Assembly (NCBI GenBank): GCA_026261815.1
Contig: JAMPIT010000549.1
Coordinates: 496,001 to 560,000, forward strand
Source: Monarcha castaneiventris obscurior
Taxonomy: Eukaryota > Chordata > Aves > Passeriformes > Monarchidae
Reading direction: 5' to 3'
Length of the DNA: 64,000 nt
The translations under genes were made by a program, and so were the position numbers. A model generated the notes under the pieces. The model had not been told where the DNA came from. It did no database searches and saw nothing but the letters and a program-made list of their open reading frames with translations. The stretch's first letter is position 1; each line of letters begins with the position of its first letter. This document shows, in pieces, positions 61,216-64,000 of the stretch.

Positions 61216-61256
61216 TGAAATAAAATAAAACAAACAAACAAACAAATAAACAAATG
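61216..61256 (+). repeat. (CAAA)n microsatellite
   Basis: 'aaaacaaacaaacaaacaaataaac' run in the BRINP3 intron. Confidence 0.85.
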
Positions 61257-62839
61257 AAAATCTATTTCTGCAAATTTTGTGGCAGCTATAAATGTGGAGC
61301 TAGGGATAATCTGCCTTTATTCCTGGCTTATTTCTGTGTGATGATGACTATGGATCAGTTGCTTGCTCTTTTCTTTGATACTGGTCCTTATTTTTTCCCT
61401 GCTGTTTCCTATTTGGATTATAAATGTAGTTATCCCTAAAAGCTACTGTAATATAAACAGCAACAATCTGTCATTTTCTTCCATTGTGTAGAACCAGAAG
61501 CATTACAGCAAAGCAAGGATCTCCCAGACAAGAGTAATGGTTTTAATTAAAGAATACAAAACTCAAGTTCTGTATTCATACCTCACTTATCATGTTATTA
61601 AAGGAAATAAACCAAAATAAGATTCTGAGATCAGTGTTCTTTATTTTCTCTAATTTTATAATAACTGAAAATAACTATAATTTTGAGCAACCCCTTAAAA
61701 TTTTAATATAGGCACAAAACAGAAGAGAGGTTTGGTTTTCTGCCACGGTAGGTTTGAATAAATTGCAACACACCCTTAAATTCCTGAAGGAAAATTAAAG
61801 GCTGTCTAGAAAAGTTGGATCCTGCTGTTCTAAAGACAACATGTATTTCACTTCACTTAATAATGTATAATACTTGCAATAAGATGTCACTTGTGTCACA
61901 GTTATAAACGGGGAAAGCATTAAAATAAATGGCCAAACGTTGCATGTCTATAATATAAATTAGGAGACAGACTTGCAGTAATGCTTATAACAAATATCAA
62001 GTGATTGCATCTCCTAGGACATTTTTGTCTTCCTTAAGCAATCAAACTCACAGCCTGCAATGCAATGTAGAAGGTGATAGAAAGGGTGAAAAAAAGAGCA
62101 GTTTCTCCATGTTAATCTGCACCACAGAAAAATTAGTATAGATAACAGAGTGAGGGGCCAAAGTCCCACCTTGGAAGATACGGAATTGTGATCTGCACAA
62201 CTACGGGAACTCTGAATCACACCCTGAAACAGTGACAACTCTTATTGCAAAGAAAAAGACCATGTTACTCCTGGAATGCTATTTATCTGCATAGGAAATC
62301 TCATTCTGATGAGTTCCTCCCCTGTTGGCATTGTATGCCTTTATATGCCACAATAGTCTAGGGAGGAAAGAAAATCTCCCCACGCAGAACGGCTTCCTTA
62401 ACACCTTGCAATTTTTATTTAAGGGAATATAATTTAAAATACACACACAAGCCCATCCAAAACAACAACAAAAAGCTAACAAAATACCCAGCATGCTGGT
62501 CCCCTTTAAATTCCTCCGTAGTAAAACTAACAGGCTGCTACAGAAGGAATTAATTTTAAGGACCTTGTCTTTCACAAAGAATTCCTAAGTGTTCACATCA
62601 ATAACCAAAAGTGGATTGGAGCAGACAAGATTTCCTTGCAAGAGAAGAGAAAAAGATCTGTCAGAGAATCTGTTCTTCTGACAAGTGACGTATGAGATTT
62701 CAGAGCCTGCAATAGCATGTCCTTTAAGAGATATGTAGCATTCTTAAACAGAGTCATTCTAAGAATCCTGGGTTATAATCACAGTGGGGCACTGAAGGCT
62801 CTGGAGGAATTCCATCATTAACAAGGTCTCTAGTATGCT

Positions 62840-62989
62840 TTATATACTATATATATATACACACATAATTATATATATATAATATATATAATATATATAC
62901 AATATATATAATATATATTATATATTTTATATATATATGTACATACACACATATATGCACACACACACACATATATATATGCACACACA
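62840..62989. repeat. AT/TA and CA dinucleotide tract
   Basis: A compound microsatellite of TA, ATAT and CA runs with ATATAT palindromes throughout, likely highly polymorphic and able to extrude hairpins. Confidence 0.95.
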
Positions 62990-64000
62990 AAGCATACATT
63001 CCTCCTTCATACCCTAGGCACTCTCTGAAAGGTTTATCTGTCCCTTACAGAAAGACCAGATGCTTCCACCTGGGGAAAATAAAAAAAAAACCAAAGCTAC
63101 AAAAATCCCCTGAAAAAAAAAAGTCCTCCCAAACACACACTCAGCAGCTGTAAATGAACCAAGGGAAAGAGGGGCATGATGGCATTAGGGGAATGGTGAT
63201 GATACTAATTAATGGAAATGAATGATGAAGAGATAAAATGGAATTTTTTGCTGAGGACAGAGAAATGGCAAAGAGCTCATTTTCTTTACCACTTTGCACA
63301 GAATTCTACACCACCTGTAGCTCAATATCTTTGCACTTTAAACTCTTGAAGTTCATGAAGGTTGGTCAAACCTGAAGATTGGGAAAGAAGTCATGAAACC
63401 CGAAGGATGTCATAGTGATAGTTTTTAAATCTTTCATTACTGGGGTAACAACACTACCAAAATGTCCCCAAAAGGAACCCAAAAGGGTTCCATCCATTCT
63501 TCTCAACACTCTACAAATAATACTGCACCTTCTATTGTATTTACAGCAGAAGTGACGACAAAACCTGAAGACATGATCCACGTCGAAAAAGCCAATCTGC
63601 CTCAAGAGCCTTTGCCTTGAGGAGATCCCAATCTAAGTGCAAACCAGACAAAATAAATAGAAATCGGCAGTAGGGTGTGATCACAGGGGTTTTACAGCTG
63701 CAGTCAGGGATGGTGAGGACTGGAGGGGGATAACTGCAGAGCCATGAGCTGAAATACAACTCTGGATCTTTAATAGTCCCTCTGTCATGCAGAAATTCCC
63801 TGCTGTGCACAGTGAATACCACTGAATAGCAAGGAATAGCCACAAAAATAGCACTGATCTCCTCAGGTAAACACACCACCCATGATTTCTCCTGTTGGTC
63901 CAACACATGGGGTTTGGAAGTACCTTTTCCGTGGATTCCGATGGACAAGGTGGCTTAGCATTTATATTAAAGGGGAGTTTCCAGGGGCAGGCAGATTTTG

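Larger units (their letters stand above)
50151..64000 (-). other. BRINP3: BRINP3 last intron (part)
   Basis: The gene runs right to left, so everything right of the acceptor should be intron until the previous exon. I looked on the minus strand for the preceding exon (the family's conserved WGNDW...RTARKLFGLS region) and saw nothing like it before position 64000, so that exon lies outside. The intron piece carries several CR1 fragments, a nested solo LTR, a long hairpin and an AT/CA microsatellite, each listed separately. Stretches 50151-53709, 54521-56128, 57406-59179 and 60216-62839 are unique AT-rich sequence in which I see no gene. Confidence 0.75.

Noticed and set aside
63541..63948. 135-codon minus frame in the BRINP3 intron, sense to the gene
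   Set aside because: It does not resemble any BRINP exon and lacks convincing splice sites. A short CCTCAAG/CTTGAGG inverted repeat (63600-63622) inside it is too small to matter.

Overview
The window reads as avian nuclear DNA, probably from a neoavian or passerine-type bird. The evidence is a large number of truncated chicken-repeat-1 (CR1) LINE copies with the typical '...attctatgattctatg' 3' ends, bird-type endogenous retrovirus LTRs, and one well conserved vertebrate neural gene. There are no operons, CRISPR arrays or bacterial genes. I saw no tRNA or rRNA gene.

The only protein-coding sequence I can support is the last coding exon of a BRINP-family gene on the minus strand (49019-50135, stop at 49019-49021). 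The family includes BRINP1-3, and this one is best read as BRINP3, formerly FAM5C. A splice acceptor lies directly upstream (50136-50150) and a short 3' UTR with three AATAAA signals lies downstream (48689-48819). The remaining 13.9 kb to the right should be the preceding intron. The 48.7 kb to the left is intergenic desert downstream of the gene, which fits the gene-poor surroundings known for this family.

Other than unique AT-rich sequence, the window holds mobile-element debris and simple repeats. About 19 CR1 pieces lie in both orientations. Two related solo LTRs sit in opposite orientation about 29 kb apart (3587-4037 minus; 32587-33058 plus). A decayed class II-like provirus lies on the minus strand at about 19965-22325, and its left LTR is cut off by a 310-bp purine array. 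A further solo LTR (59385-60025) is inserted cleanly into an older CR1 and has a perfect 6-bp target duplication. Long pure pyrimidine/purine arrays occur at 17955-18161, 20099-20411 and 35699-35881.

The most interesting unexplained structure is a compact, imperfect, long-stem hairpin at 56129-56205 inside the BRINP3 intron. Its size and pairing resemble a microRNA precursor or a small MITE. Two pairs of short direct repeats (28.2/31.1 kb and 28.8/35.5 kb) that match no repeat I recognise are also worth a search. No novel multi-gene system was found. Boundaries of repeat features are approximate unless stated otherwise.
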